Below, one piece after another: positions 1 through 10,821 of a DNA stretch of 64,000 bases (its first letter is position 1; each line of letters opens with the position of its first letter). The notes under the pieces were generated by a model, which had not been told where the DNA came from, made no database searches, and saw only the letters and a program-made list of their open reading frames with translations. Both the position numbers and the translations under genes were made by a program. Source of the DNA: AP-15 sp963712825 (GTDB lineage: Bacteria; Pseudomonadota; Alphaproteobacteria; ATCC43930; CGMCC-115725); assembly GCA_963712825.1 (NCBI GenBank), contig CAVQJP010000011.1, positions 248,001 through 312,000 of the forward strand, given 5' to 3'.

Positions 1-2
1 TG

Positions 3-1271
<1,269 letters not shown>

Positions 1272-1327
1272 AATTGGAAGCCGCGTCCAACGCACAGCGG
1301 CAAGGTCTCACCTGGAGTATGCGGTGA

Positions 1328-2056
1328 ATGTTTTCACCAATTAAAGTGCCTCGTATAGGGCGCAGGTTGCGAGAGCGGCTGATCGCCGGGATTGCCATAT
1401 TCCTCGCTGGCGCCCTCTTTTCCCTGTCATCGCAGGCCGCGCACCCGCTCCAGCTCGTCTACAACGTATCGCATCCGGTTGTCGGAAATCTCGGCTCCTA
1501 TACCTGCACCGTGCTGCCGCTCGCCGATGGAGGCAGCGAGGTCAAGTCGCGGGAGCACATAGACGCCAGGTTGCTCGGCATCCCGCTATATCGCATGGAC
1601 GCCAGCGACACCGAGCGTTGGCTGGGCAACCGGCTGGTCTCGTTCGACGGCGTTACCGAAAAGGCAGGCGGCCGAGTTGAGGTCAGAGGCGAGGCGCAAG
1701 GAAACCGGTTTGTGATTACCTCGCCACAGGGTACTTTGATCACAGCAGCAACCGTCCATCCGGCACAGCCCTGCGTCCCCAACTTTCTCCAATCGACGAC
1801 AATCCTGCGTCCTGACACCGGAGGCATAGAAGAGGTGCGGGTCAGCGGCGGCGGCCTGACCTCGGTCGTCATCGGCGGCGCGCCGGTCGCGGCCCGCAAA
1901 TACATTCTCGACGGCAAGACGCGGTATACGGTGTGGCTTGATTCGCGTAACGTGCCGGTCATGTTCGTCATCGACGACAGCACCGGAAAAGCAACCTTTA
2001 CCCTGACAAAATGCGTTTCCCGCGATCCCGCGCTCTCACGGGTGGGAATGAACTAG
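1328..2056 (+). CDS. DUF6134-like secreted protein
   Basis: This 242-residue protein has a basic N-terminus, a hydrophobic stretch around residues 17-36 and an SSQAA site, which together read as a cleaved signal peptide, so it is probably periplasmic. The rest is beta-rich. HIDARLLGIPLYRMD and TERWLGNRLVSFDG match what I know of the DUF6134 family, a lipocalin-like or DUF3108-like fold of unknown function. The ATG at 1328 follows a GGAG at 1314-1317. The 3' end overlaps the open frame of the next gene, but that gene most likely begins downstream of this stop. No catalytic residues can be named. Confidence 0.7.
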   Translation: MFSPIKVPRIGRRLRERLIAGIAIFLAGALFSLSSQAAHPLQLVYNVSHPVVGNLGSYTCTVLPLADGGSEVKSREHIDARLLGIPLYRMDASDTERWLGNRLVSFDGVTEKAGGRVEVRGEAQGNRFVITSPQGTLITAATVHPAQPCVPNFLQSTTILRPDTGGIEEVRVSGGGLTSVVIGGAPVAARKYILDGKTRYTVWLDSRNVPVMFVIDDSTGKATFTLTKCVSRDPALSRVGMN

Positions 2057-2139
2057 CGTTGCGTGCAATCCGCTGTTCGCGGGCGGGAATGAAGCGCCGC
2101 GGTGCCGTTTCGCCAGGACCGCGGCCCGGAGAACAGCGA

Positions 2140-3093
2140 TTGAGCCTCGCCTACGACGAACTTTGCCGACGCACCCGCGAGCGCGACCGAAGCCTGCGCG
2201 AAAAAATCATGTCGCTCGATGAGGCGGCGGCGTTGGTGACGGACGGCGCCTCGGTCGGGATCGGCGGCAGCACCCTGTCGCGCACGCCCCTGGCGATGAT
2301 CTGGGCGCTGATCCGCGCCGGGCGCCGCGATCTCGTCTGTTCGCGCGGCATCAGCTCGAGCGAGGGCGAGCTGATGTTCGCGGCGGGCGCGAGCCGCCAC
2401 CTGGTCACCAGCTGGTTCAGCCTCGGCATCGTCTGGGGCGTCTCGCGGATCATGCGCGCCTATACCGAATCCAACCGCGCCCGCTTCGAGGAATGGAGCC
2501 ATATGGCCATGGGGCTGCGCTTTCGTGCTGGTGCGATGGGCGTGCCGTTTTTGCCGATGCGCTCGATGCTGGGCTCGAGCGTGATCGGGCAATTGCCCGA
2601 TGTCCGGATCATGGATTGCCCGTTTACCGGCGAGACGCTGGCGCTGGTGCCGGCGCTGAACCCCGATTTCGCCTTGATCCATGTCCAGCGCTGCGACCCC
2701 TACGGCAATGCGCAGATTGACGGGCTCACATTTATGGACCTCGATTTGGCAATGGCCGCGAACCGCGTCATCCTGACGACCGAGCGCATCGTTTCGAACG
2801 AGCAGATCCGCCGCCGTCCCGACCACACCAAAATCCCGTTTTTCGCGGTCGACGCGGTCGTCGAAGTGCCGTTCGGCTGCGCGCCGCACGAGTGCTACGG
2901 CGTCTACGAACCGCTATTCGACCATCTCGATCGTTACGCGGCGGCGCTCAAACCCGACGCCGAGCAGGGTATCCGCGGCTATCTCGACCATTATTTCTTC
3001 GAACCGACATCCTGGACCAATTACCTCGACCGCATCGGCCTCGCCGACCTGCTCGACGCCGCCCGCCGCGGAGAGAGCATCTATGACGACTGA
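2140..3093 (+). CDS. CoA-transferase subunit A (glutaconate CoA-transferase/IpdA-like)
   Basis: This is the alpha subunit of a family I CoA-transferase moving CoA between carboxylic acids. The core begins at IMSLDEAAALVTDGASVGIG, the usual N-terminal strand-helix, and contains HVQRCDPYGNAQIDG, which is conserved in subunit A proteins of the GctA/IpdA group. I chose TTG 2140 (317 residues) because GGAGA lies 9 bases upstream and homologues start about there; ATG 2089 and ATG 2209 are alternatives. The stop overlaps subunit B by 11 bases, so the two are translationally coupled. The acyl substrate is unknown. No dedicated beta-oxidation genes lie next to the pair. Confidence 0.85.
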   Translation: MSLAYDELCRRTRERDRSLREKIMSLDEAAALVTDGASVGIGGSTLSRTPLAMIWALIRAGRRDLVCSRGISSSEGELMFAAGASRHLVTSWFSLGIVWGVSRIMRAYTESNRARFEEWSHMAMGLRFRAGAMGVPFLPMRSMLGSSVIGQLPDVRIMDCPFTGETLALVPALNPDFALIHVQRCDPYGNAQIDGLTFMDLDLAMAANRVILTTERIVSNEQIRRRPDHTKIPFFAVDAVVEVPFGCAPHECYGVYEPLFDHLDRYAAALKPDAEQGIRGYLDHYFFEPTSWTNYLDRIGLADLLDAARRGESIYDD

Positions 3094-3856
3094 CCCCCTC
3101 CCTTACACCGCCGGCGAGCTGCTCGCGGTCATGAGCGCGCGGCTGCTGCGCGACGGGCAAATCGTCTTTGCCGGGGTCGGCATCCCGCTGTTGGCCGCGA
3201 CCTTGGCGCAGCGGCTGCACGGGCCGGGGCTGACGATCCTATTCGAGGGCGGCACCATCGGCGCCTATGTCGAGCCCGGCCAGTTGCCGCCTTCGACCAA
3301 CGAGCAGCGCTGCACCCGCCGCGCCAACATGGTGCTCGGCAGCACCGACGTGCTGCTGTTGCTGCAGCGGGGCTATGTCGATGTCGGGTTTATGGGCGGG
3401 GCTCAAATCGACCAATACGGTAACCTGAACAGCTCGTTTATCGGCAGTCCGGAGCGGCCGACGACCCGCCTGCCCGGCAGCGGCGGCGGCAACGACATCG
3501 CCAGCCTCACCCAGATGATCGTCGCGATGAAGCACGAGAAGCGCCGCTTTGTCGAACGGGTCGATTTTGTGACCAGCCCCGGTTTTCTCTCGGGCGGGAT
3601 GAGCCGCCGCGATGCCGGGCTCGTCGCGGGCGGCATGTTCCGGGTGGTGACCGATCTCGGCCTCCTCGGCTTTGACGAGGAGTCCAAGAGGATGACCCTG
3701 CTCGCCCTGCATCCCGGCGTCGCCGTGGCCGACGTGCAGGCCAACACCGGATTCGAGCTGTTGACCGCACCCGGCGTAACCGCGACAGAGCCGCCGACCG
3801 AGCACGAATTGGCGGTGTTGCGCCACCTCGACCCGGACCGCCTCTATACCGCCTGA
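3083..3856 (+). CDS. CoA-transferase subunit B (glutaconate CoA-transferase/IpdB-like)
   Basis: This 257-residue protein is the beta partner of the preceding gene, whose end it overlaps. Family features are the opening GELLAVMSARLLRDGQ, the acidic ILFEGGTIGAY segment, GYVDVGFMGGAQIDQYGN and the glycine loop LPGSGGGNDIAS. The complex would be cytosolic and use a glutamyl-CoA intermediate; which glutamate is catalytic cannot be assigned without alignment. Subunit length and order fit the glutaconate CoA-transferase/IpdAB type. The gene ends about 90 bases before a convergent transporter gene. Confidence 0.85.
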   Translation: MTTDPLPYTAGELLAVMSARLLRDGQIVFAGVGIPLLAATLAQRLHGPGLTILFEGGTIGAYVEPGQLPPSTNEQRCTRRANMVLGSTDVLLLLQRGYVDVGFMGGAQIDQYGNLNSSFIGSPERPTTRLPGSGGGNDIASLTQMIVAMKHEKRRFVERVDFVTSPGFLSGGMSRRDAGLVAGGMFRVVTDLGLLGFDEESKRMTLLALHPGVAVADVQANTGFELLTAPGVTATEPPTEHELAVLRHLDPDRLYTA

Positions 3857-3944
3857 AATCAGCTGTGGCGTCGTGGCGTCGGCCTCATGTCGAGCAGAGC
3901 CGCCTCGCCGCGGCTGAACGGCCGACAGCCGCCGGCGGCTCTGG

Positions 3945-5312
3945 TCATGGGCTTTCGTCTTCGATCGCAACCGCTGCGAGCGACAGGCTCGGCAACACGC
4001 GACTGAACAGAGCCGCGACAGCGAGGCTGCCGGCGCCGGTCAGCAGAAACAAGCCGGGGACGCTGACCCCGGCGGCGAGAAGCGCGATTGTCGCGACCGT
4101 GGCGATGACCATCGCGGCGGCGTTGACGATGTTGTTGGCGGCGATCGCGCGGGCGCGCTGCTGGCGTCGGCTCGCCGCCTGCAGCAGCACATAGAGCGGC
4201 ACGACAAAGACGCCGCCCGAGACCGAGATGCCGAAGAGGTCGGCGAGAATGCGCCAATGCGCCGGCGAGCGCAAAAACGCGCCGAGCCCGACAAGGACGC
4301 CGCCGGCGGCTACGCTCGGGCTCGCCAGCCACAGGTCGATCGAGAAGAGGCCGATGCCGAGCGCTCCCCACGGCACGGTGCGGGCGCTGACCCGGCCGCC
4401 GAGAATGCGGTTGCAGAGCAGCGAGCCGGACGCGATCCCGATCGTAAAGACGGTCAGAAACAGGGTTACCACCGCTTCCTCGCCGCCGAGCGAAAAGCGT
4501 ACCAGCGCCGGGAATTGCGACAGATAGACCGCCCCGGCGAGCCAGAACCACGAAATCCCGAGCATCGAGCGCAGCGGGATCGGCTCGCGGGCGGCCTCGC
4601 GCACGACCCGCGCGGTCGCCGCGAACAGGTTCCGGTGCAAAGGGCTGCGGGCGGCGGCCGGGCCCGTTGCCGGTATCGCTAGGCTCGTCGCCCAGGCGGC
4701 GAGCGCCACCAGCACGATCAGCCCGGCGATCAGCGCCGCACCATGATGCCCGGCCACCAGCACGCCGGCGATCGTGCCGAGGAGGATCGCGACAAAGGTG
4801 CCGGCTTCGACGAGCGCGTTGCCCAGCAGCAATTCATGCGGCGCCAACAAATCCGGCAGGATGGCGTATTTGAGCGGGCCGAGAAACGCCGCCTCGATCC
4901 CCATCACGCAGAGCAGCGCCAGCAGCAGAATGGTGCTGCTGCTAACCACGCCGGCCGCAGCCGCCAGCATCAGCGCGATCTCGGTGAACTTGATCAGCCG
5001 GATCAGCCAGGCGCGATCATGCTGGTCGGCAAGCTGGCCGGCGGTCGCAGAGCACAAAAAGAACGGTAGGATGAACAAGCCGCCGGCGAGCGGGATCAAG
5101 ATCTCGGCCGATTTTTGCGAGCCGGCATCGGCGCCGTAGGCGATCATCAGCACCAGCGCGTTCTTGACCGCGTTGTCGTTGAACGCGGACAGAAACATCG
5201 TCGCGAACAACGGCCCGAACCGCCGCGACCCGAGCAGCGCCATCGCCCCGGTCGCCGCACCCGCCCGTTCACCTCGTCCGCGCTGCGCCGCGATCATGTC
5301 CCTGTCTCGCAT
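3945..5312 (-). CDS. MFS transporter, LplT-like (lysophospholipid flippase family)
   Basis: This major facilitator protein of about 455 residues has roughly 12 hydrophobic segments. SRRFGPLFATMFLSAFNDNA and EAAFLGPLKYAILPDLL are signatures of the LplT group, which moves lysophospholipids across the inner membrane for re-acylation. In many proteobacteria such proteins are fused or adjacent to a PlsC/acyl-ACP synthetase acyltransferase; none is fused here or next door. The ATG at 5312 has no clear ribosome site, and the in-frame ATG at 5243 (MALLGSRRFG) is a credible shorter start. The gene is convergent with the CoA-transferase pair. The assignment to LplT, as opposed to a general MFS role, is inference from these motifs. 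Confidence 0.8.
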   Translation of the reverse strand: MRDRDMIAAQRGRGERAGAATGAMALLGSRRFGPLFATMFLSAFNDNAVKNALVLMIAYGADAGSQKSAEILIPLAGGLFILPFFLCSATAGQLADQHDRAWLIRLIKFTEIALMLAAAAGVVSSSTILLLALLCVMGIEAAFLGPLKYAILPDLLAPHELLLGNALVEAGTFVAILLGTIAGVLVAGHHGAALIAGLIVLVALAAWATSLAIPATGPAAARSPLHRNLFAATARVVREAAREPIPLRSMLGISWFWLAGAVYLSQFPALVRFSLGGEEAVVTLFLTVFTIGIASGSLLCNRILGGRVSARTVPWGALGIGLFSIDLWLASPSVAAGGVLVGLGAFLRSPAHWRILADLFGISVSGGVFVVPLYVLLQAASRRQQRARAIAANNIVNAAAMVIATVATIALLAAGVSVPGLFLLTGAGSLAVAALFSRVLPSLSLAAVAIEDESP

Positions 5313-5573
5313 GTTCGTGACGGGGGTGCGAGCCTCGCGTTTGCCTGCGGAATCGAACCTGGCCCAAAGTGCTCATTCGGATTCTCGTTGGGGCAATCGC
5401 AAACGTCCAGGTGTTCACGCCCCCGAAAAGCATGACGGGATGGCGCTGCGATCGGTGAAGTGGTACATTTTGTCGCACCGGGCCGCGCCTTCGCTCATAG
5501 CCGGCGAGCCGATGGACATGCCGACATGGGCGGCCCGCGGCCCTTCGAACTGCTGGTTCGGGAGGAAACGCCG

Positions 5574-6440
5574 ATGTTGACCATCCGCAATCCGGTCGAA
5601 TGGGGCGTCGATCAAGTCAAGCACGCGGGCCAGGCGCTTGAAACAGCGGGCCACGCTGTTCGCCAGGCGCAGGCCAAGCTGCATTCGCCGGCGCCGAGCG
5701 TCGCGCGGATCGGCACCGCCGATCTGAAGCAGGCGCTGATGGCCGGCCTTGACGATTTCGCCGCGACCCGCACCGACGTCGTTGTCCTCTGCCTCGTCTA
5801 TCCGGTCCTCGGCCTGATCCTGGTGCGCCTCGCCTCGGGTCTTCAGATGCTGCCGTTGCTGTTTCCGCTGGCCTCTGGTTTTGCGCTGGTCGGCCCGTTT
5901 GCAGCCCTTGGGCTCTATGAGATGAGCCGGCGCCGCGAGCAGGGCGCGGCGATCGGCTGGGCCGACGCCTTCGGCGTGATTTACGCGCCGGCGATTGCCG
6001 CGATCGTGCTTCTCGGCGTCGTGCTGGTGGCGATCTTTCTGTTGTGGCTGGTCGCGGCCGAGGCAATCTACATGCTGACACTGGGACCCGAGGCGCCGGC
6101 CTCCGCGGGCGCTTTTGTACATGACGTGTTCGTGACCCGCGCCGGCTGGACGATGATCGCCGTCGGGATCGGTGTCGGCTTTCTGTTTGCCGTCATCGTC
6201 TTGGCGATTGGCGCCGTGTCGTTTCCGTTGCTGCTCGACCGTGGCGCCGGGCTCGACACCGCGGTGGCGACCTCGGTGCGTGCGGTGCTCGCCAACCCCG
6301 GACCAATGACGCTGTGGGGACTGATCGTCGCTCTGGGTTTGGTGATCGGCTCGATCCCGTTTCTATTGGGGCTGGCGGTGGTTATGCCGGTGCTCGGCCA
6401 CGCCACCTGGCACCTCTATCGCCGCCTCGTCCTCCGTTAA
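5574..6440 (+). CDS. DUF2189 integral membrane protein
   Basis: This is a 288-residue inner-membrane protein with about six hydrophobic segments, arranged as DUF2189 proteins are. It has a cytoplasmic N-terminal region with TADLKQALMAGLDDF, then ALVGPFAALGLYEMSRRREQ, a conserved block of the family, and a short basic C-terminus. The frame is open further upstream, but ATG 5574 is preferred because GGAGG sits 8 bases before it and the protein then begins MLTIRNPVEW. The function of the family is unknown. The gene stands alone between the divergent LplT-like gene and a thioesterase. Confidence 0.8.
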   Translation: MLTIRNPVEWGVDQVKHAGQALETAGHAVRQAQAKLHSPAPSVARIGTADLKQALMAGLDDFAATRTDVVVLCLVYPVLGLILVRLASGLQMLPLLFPLASGFALVGPFAALGLYEMSRRREQGAAIGWADAFGVIYAPAIAAIVLLGVVLVAIFLLWLVAAEAIYMLTLGPEAPASAGAFVHDVFVTRAGWTMIAVGIGVGFLFAVIVLAIGAVSFPLLLDRGAGLDTAVATSVRAVLANPGPMTLWGLIVALGLVIGSIPFLLGLAVVMPVLGHATWHLYRRLVLR

Positions 6441-6675
6441 AAAATCAACTTCGAAGTCAATGCTCGCCCGGCGAAAATTTTGGCCTACTGCCTCGCGGCG
6501 CGGAAGGTTCCGGAGCCGCCGTTTGGCACAAGCGAGCACCGATTCTGAGTGACGAGGACACGACAATCCCGCGCTGAAATACTCGCTTGCATCGAGGCGC
6601 CGCTCACCCCGATCTTCTCGGCGCCAACGCCGGGCCGGCATCGCCGGGCGGCGGCAGTCAGCGTGTGCGGATGGC

Positions 6676-7158
6676 ATGATCGAGGCTGAGGCGGCGGAAT
6701 ATACCCGGTTTGGGGTCGAGCCGGGATGGGGGTTCGCGATCCGGCATCGGGTGCGGTGGAGCGAATGCGACCCGTTCGGCCATGCCAATCACCGCGCCTA
6801 TTTCGAGTGGTTCGAGGAGGCGCGCAACCGCTACCTCGAAACCGCGGGTTTGCCGGCATTGTCGGCGGCGACACCGGGTCCGGTCATGGCGGAGACCGGC
6901 ATCCGCTATCGTCGCCCGCTCGCCTATGGCGACGACATCCTGGTCAGCGGGCGCACCGTGCGGCTCGGCCGGACCAGCTTCGAGATGGAGTATGCGGTCT
7001 GGCGCGACGGGTTATGCGCGCAGGGCCGCGCCGTGCTGATCCTGGTCGTCAACGCGAGCGGCGCGAAGACGCCGCTGCCCGAGACGCTGCGCCGGGCTAT
7101 ATTGGCGCGCGACCCCGGCGCCAGCGAGACCAGCCGCGATAAAAGGATAGGCGAATGA
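6676..7158 (+). CDS. acyl-CoA thioesterase, hotdog fold (YbgC/4HBT type)
   Basis: This 160-residue hotdog-fold protein contains SECDPFGHANHRAYFEW, where Asp32 corresponds to the catalytic aspartate of 4-hydroxybenzoyl-CoA thioesterase-type enzymes and is followed by the usual G-H-x-N-H. IRYRRPLAYGDDILV and FEMEYAVWRDG match later strands. It should hydrolyse acyl-CoA thioesters in the cytosol; chain preference is unknown. Its end overlaps the following phosphatase-fold gene by four bases (ATGA), so the two are coupled. The ATG at 6676 is the only good start that keeps the fold complete. Confidence 0.85.
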   Translation: MIEAEAAEYTRFGVEPGWGFAIRHRVRWSECDPFGHANHRAYFEWFEEARNRYLETAGLPALSAATPGPVMAETGIRYRRPLAYGDDILVSGRTVRLGRTSFEMEYAVWRDGLCAQGRAVLILVVNASGAKTPLPETLRRAILARDPGASETSRDKRIGE

Positions 7159-8423
7159 AGCGCGCCGTCATCGTCATTTGCGACAGTCTGCGTCGCGACC
7201 TGATCACAACCGAAGACGCCCCGTTCCTGACCGAATTCGCGCAGCGCTCAGCGCAGTTCGCCAATCATTCGAGCGTCTTTCCGTCGACGACGCGGACGAG
7301 CGCCGCGACGATCGCGACCGGCTGCCGGCCGGCGCGTCACGGGCTGCTCGGCAACACGATGGCGATCGACGAGGGCGACGGGCTCGTTTGCCTGTCTGTC
7401 GGCAAGCCCGATTTCCGCGACCGGCTCTATCGCGCCACCGGCCGCACCCTGCACGTGCCGACAATGGCCGAGCGGGTGGCGCGCGCCGGCGACACTGCGA
7501 TCGCTTTCTCGAACGTGTCGCCGGGGGCGGCCTACTTTCTCGACCCCGACGGCCATGGCTGGGTCTACAACGCCGCCGGGAGCTTTGGCCCCGGCCGGCG
7601 GGAGTTGCCGGCGTCGGAAGGGTTCGCGGTCGGCAAGGGCGAGGCCGGCGACACCGCTGTCACCGAGCGGTTTTGCGCCGAGGTGCTGCATGACCGCACC
7701 CCCGCGCTGGCGCTGCTGTGGCTGTCCGAGCCCGATCACACCGGCCATCACACGCCCTTGGGATCGCCCGAGCATCGCCGCGCTATTACTGCCGCCGACG
7801 CGAATGTCCGCCGGGTCGCCGAGACCGTGGCGCGGCTCGACCCGGATGACGAGGAGATCCTGCTTGTCGTCGGCTCGGATCACGGCATGGAAACCGCCGC
7901 CGAGACGATCGACCTCGACGCGATGCTGGTCGATGCCGGGCTGAAGCGGGCATCGGGATCGTCCGATGTCGTCGTCGCTCCGAACGGCACCGCGGCACTC
8001 GTCTACTTCGCCGAGCCCGAGAGCCTGCAGGTGGCGGAAATCGCGCATTTTCTCGAGACGCAGGACTGGGTCGGGCGGGTGTTCGCCGGCGCAACCCTGG
8101 CCGAGACCGGCCTACCCACCGGGTCGTCGGCGCGCATCGCGATCACGATGAAAGCCGACGACCGGCCCAACCGGCACGGCGTGCCCGGTTACAGCCGCAT
8201 CGTCCGAGACTCGGCGGAGGCAAAGGACATCACCGGCTTTGGCCAGCATGGCGGACTTGGCGTCCACGAGCAGGGCCCGTTCTTGTTTGTCCGCGGCGGC
8301 GGCTTCGCACCCGGGAGCCGAACCGGCCGCTCGTCGCTAATCGACATCGCACCAACCGTGCTGCGCCACCTCGGCCTTGCCGCCGACGGTCTCGACGGCC
8401 GGCCCCTGCCCCTGATATCTTAA
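7155..8423 (+). CDS. alkaline phosphatase superfamily protein (nucleotide pyrophosphatase/phosphodiesterase-like)
   Basis: This 422-residue protein carries the metal sites of the alkaline phosphatase superfamily: Asp10 in VICDSLRRD, the nucleophile region FPSTTRTSAATIATG (Thr45 or Thr46), SEPDHTGHHTPLGS, VGSDHGME and the late histidine in FGQHGGLG. It is therefore probably a two-zinc phosphodiesterase or phosphonoacetate-hydrolase-like enzyme. No signal peptide is visible, so it is likely cytosolic. Translation is coupled to the upstream thioesterase by an ATGA overlap, which suggests they share a pathway, but the substrate is unknown. About 330 bases without a gene follow. Confidence 0.85.
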   Translation: MKRAVIVICDSLRRDLITTEDAPFLTEFAQRSAQFANHSSVFPSTTRTSAATIATGCRPARHGLLGNTMAIDEGDGLVCLSVGKPDFRDRLYRATGRTLHVPTMAERVARAGDTAIAFSNVSPGAAYFLDPDGHGWVYNAAGSFGPGRRELPASEGFAVGKGEAGDTAVTERFCAEVLHDRTPALALLWLSEPDHTGHHTPLGSPEHRRAITAADANVRRVAETVARLDPDDEEILLVVGSDHGMETAAETIDLDAMLVDAGLKRASGSSDVVVAPNGTAALVYFAEPESLQVAEIAHFLETQDWVGRVFAGATLAETGLPTGSSARIAITMKADDRPNRHGVPGYSRIVRDSAEAKDITGFGQHGGLGVHEQGPFLFVRGGGFAPGSRTGRSSLIDIAPTVLRHLGLAADGLDGRPLPLIS

Positions 8424-8756
8424 AGGCGCCTAAGCGGCGGGACGGCCCAGCTCATCTCGGTATGGGTTCAGGAGCTTCGTCCTCATAAAGTTCTTTGCGC
8501 GTCCAAAGGCCAATGTTCACGACCGGGCTGGACGACAGCCTTGCAAGCAGGGTGGCCCGTGTGCTGTTGCGGGTTACATCCGGCTTCCGGGGCGCAGCGG
8601 GCACGGGCTTTTCCATGGGCTCTTACAATCCAAATGGGTGATGGATCTGTTTCTCCTGTGACGGCAGGCGAGGTCTTCCCTTCATAGGCTGTGTGCCGTC
8701 TCTGACGGACGCGGTATGTTGAGCGCTCGCGGATGGCTCTTCGTGGAGGTGGCGGG
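8424..8756. other. intergenic region without a recognised gene
   Basis: This 333-base stretch lies between the phosphatase-fold gene and the thiamine-diphosphate enzyme, both on the plus strand. I see no convincing reading frame, tRNA, repeat or U-tailed hairpin in it. Its 3' end holds the ribosome-binding site of the next gene (GGAGG at 8745-8749). It probably contains that gene's promoter, but no clear sigma-factor motif stands out. Confidence 0.5.
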
Positions 8757-10469
8757 ATGGCGCGCAGGGAATTGGCGGTCGACAGCGTCGCCGAGGCCTA
8801 TCTGGCTTTGTTGGCCGAGCGCGGGGTCGAGTACCTGTTTGCCAATGCCGGGACCGATTTCGCGCCGCTGGTCGAGGCTTTCGCAAAGGCGGCGCGCACC
8901 GGGGCGCCGGCGCCAAAGCCGGTTCTCGCCACCCACGAAAATCTGGCGGTGTCGATGGCGCATGGCTGGGCGATGGTGACCGGCCGGCTGCCGGCGGTCA
9001 TGGTTCATGTCAGCGTCGGCACCGCGAACGGCGTGTGCGGCGTCTTCAACGCGGCGCGCGACAACGTGCCAATGCTGTTCACCGCCGGCCGCTCGCCGTT
9101 GACCGAGGCGGGGCTGCCGGGCGCCCGCGACGTCTACATCCACTGGGCGCAGGAGATGTTCGATCAGGCCGGCATGGTGCGCGAACTGGTCAAATGGGAT
9201 TACGAGCTCAGAAACGGCGAGCAGCTCGAAACCGTAGTCGACCGGGCGCTTGCCGTCGCCACCAGCGAGCCGAAGGGTCCGGTCTACCTGTCGCTGCCGC
9301 GGGAGGTCTTGGCCGAGCCGTTGCCCGGTTTTACGTACGACGCCCCGACCCGGCGCGTTGCCGCCGCAGCGCCCGGCCCCGACCAGGGTGCTCTCGAGGA
9401 GGCGGCGCGCATTCTCGCCGCGGCTGACAACCCACTGATAGTTACCGCCAGCGCCGGGCGTGATCCGGCGGCGGTCGCCGCACTCGCCGAACTCGCGGAG
9501 CGCTTTGCGATCCCGGTGGTGCAGCACCGCCCGCGCCATCTTTCGCTCGCGGCCGACCACCCCTGCCATCTGGGTTACGACGCCACTCCTTATCTCGACG
9601 ATGCCGACGCCATCCTGGTGCTCGAATGCGACGTGCCGTGGGTCCCGAGCCTGAAGGCGCCCCCGCCCCGATGCCGGGTCGTGCATCTCGGCGTCGACCC
9701 GTTGTTTCAGCGCTATCCGATTCGCGGCTTCCCGGCCGATGTGGCGGTGACCGGCGCGCCCACGACGGCGCTGCCGGCGCTGGCCGCAGCGCTCGACCGC
9801 TATGTCGCGAAAAGCGCGGTCGCGGCGCGGCGGGAACGGCTGGTGCGGCTCACCGAAGCGCAGCGGGCGGGCTGGCACAAAACCCGCGAGACGGTCGCGG
9901 GAATGCGCCCCATTCACATGGCCTGGGCCAGCGCCTGCATCGCCGACGCCAAGCCCGAGAACGCGATCCTGGTCAACGAGTACACGCTGATGCCCGAATA
10001 TTGCGGGTCGAACCTGCCGGGCACGTATTTCGGGTCGAGCCCGGCCTCGGGGCTGGGCTGGGGCGGCGGTGCGGCCCTCGGCGCCAAGCTCGCCGCCCCC
10101 GACCGGCTGGTGATCGCGACATTGGGCGACGGGTCGCATTTGTTTGGCAACCCGGTGGCATTGCATCACGCGGCCGCGGCACACGGTCTGCCGGTGCTGT
10201 ACGTAATCATGAACAATTCGATGTGGGGCGCGGTGCGGCGCGCAACGCAAGGCATGTATCCCCAAGGCGAGGCGATGCGCAGCAACAAGCCGCCGTTGAT
10301 CGACCTCGACGAGTTGCCGGCTTTCGAGCAGGTCTGCGCCGCTGCCGGCGGCTATGGCGAGCGGGTCGAGGACCCGGTGGCATTGCCGGCAGCACTCGCG
10401 CGTGCGTTGCACGCGGTCACGAAGGAAAAACGCCAGGCGCTGCTCAACGTCATCTGCCGCGGGCCGTGA
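8757..10469 (+). CDS. thiamine-diphosphate-dependent enzyme (acetolactate synthase-like large subunit)
   Basis: This 570-residue enzyme has the three-domain layout of the acetolactate synthase/benzoylformate decarboxylase superfamily. Glu61 in LATHENLAVSMAHGWA is the cofactor-activating glutamate. The central domain spans roughly residues 200-340. The diphosphate-binding motif is GDGSHLFG (457-464), ending at YVIMNNSMWG. I chose ATG 8757 because GGAGG lies 7 bases upstream and the conserved region starts directly after it; ATG 8733 is in frame. No regulatory small subunit (ilvH) is adjacent, so biosynthetic acetolactate synthase is unlikely; a decarboxylase or carboligase on a 2-oxo acid is more probable. 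Confidence 0.85.
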   Translation: MARRELAVDSVAEAYLALLAERGVEYLFANAGTDFAPLVEAFAKAARTGAPAPKPVLATHENLAVSMAHGWAMVTGRLPAVMVHVSVGTANGVCGVFNAARDNVPMLFTAGRSPLTEAGLPGARDVYIHWAQEMFDQAGMVRELVKWDYELRNGEQLETVVDRALAVATSEPKGPVYLSLPREVLAEPLPGFTYDAPTRRVAAAAPGPDQGALEEAARILAAADNPLIVTASAGRDPAAVAALAELAERFAIPVVQHRPRHLSLAADHPCHLGYDATPYLDDADAILVLECDVPWVPSLKAPPPRCRVVHLGVDPLFQRYPIRGFPADVAVTGAPTTALPALAAALDRYVAKSAVAARRERLVRLTEAQRAGWHKTRETVAGMRPIHMAWASACIADAKPENAILVNEYTLMPEYCGSNLPGTYFGSSPASGLGWGGGAALGAKLAAPDRLVIATLGDGSHLFGNPVALHHAAAAHGLPVLYVIMNNSMWGAVRRATQGMYPQGEAMRSNKPPLIDLDELPAFEQVCAAAGGYGERVEDPVALPAALARALHAVTKEKRQALLNVICRGP

Positions 10470-10574
10470 CGATCTATACAGCGCGGCATCGAGAAGCGTC
10501 GGGGTACGATTTTGCGAAGCGTCGCGAAGCACAGTGATAAACTGCCGACCCGGCGACAACACCGAGGTCACGTC

Positions 10575-10802
10575 ATGAGTGCCGTGCGCGAGCTTCTCGA
10601 CGACGCGATTGCGCTGCAAAGGGACGGGTTGAGCCCCGGCCGGATCGGGCTGGCGCTGACCGACCGGTGGGAGGCCGAGCAGCCCGGCACCATCGGCGAG
10701 GTGCGCCGCACCCGCTCAAAGACCGGCGCCCTCGAACTGCGCTTTCCGAGCGGCGAGAAGATCATGTGGGACGGCAGCAGCTGGAGCTACCTGCCGGCGT
10801 GA
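10575..10802 (+). CDS. small hypothetical protein
   Basis: A 75-residue protein that I do not recognise. The N-terminal half is predicted helical (SAVRELLDDAIALQRDG). The C-terminal half reads as short strands and ends ELRFPSGEKIMWDGSSWSYL. It has no signal peptide, cysteines or metal-binding pattern. It lies 105 bases after the thiamine-diphosphate enzyme and 19 bases before a DUF3108 gene on the same strand, so it may belong to that transcript. Codon use matches the neighbours, which supports a real gene. Confidence 0.6.
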   Translation: MSAVRELLDDAIALQRDGLSPGRIGLALTDRWEAEQPGTIGEVRRTRSKTGALELRFPSGEKIMWDGSSWSYLPA

Positions 10803-10821
10803 TGCTGCCGGCAGTTCCGAA

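Noticed and set aside
8757..10469. ilvB/ilvI (biosynthetic acetolactate synthase)
   Set aside because: No small regulatory subunit or ilvC follows, and the sequence around the substrate pocket does not look like the biosynthetic enzyme.
8682..10619. A 645-codon open frame antisense to the thiamine-diphosphate enzyme gene
   Set aside because: Rich in Arg, Gly, Ala and His without any recognisable motif; it mirrors the codon structure of the plus-strand gene, whose catalytic motifs are clear.
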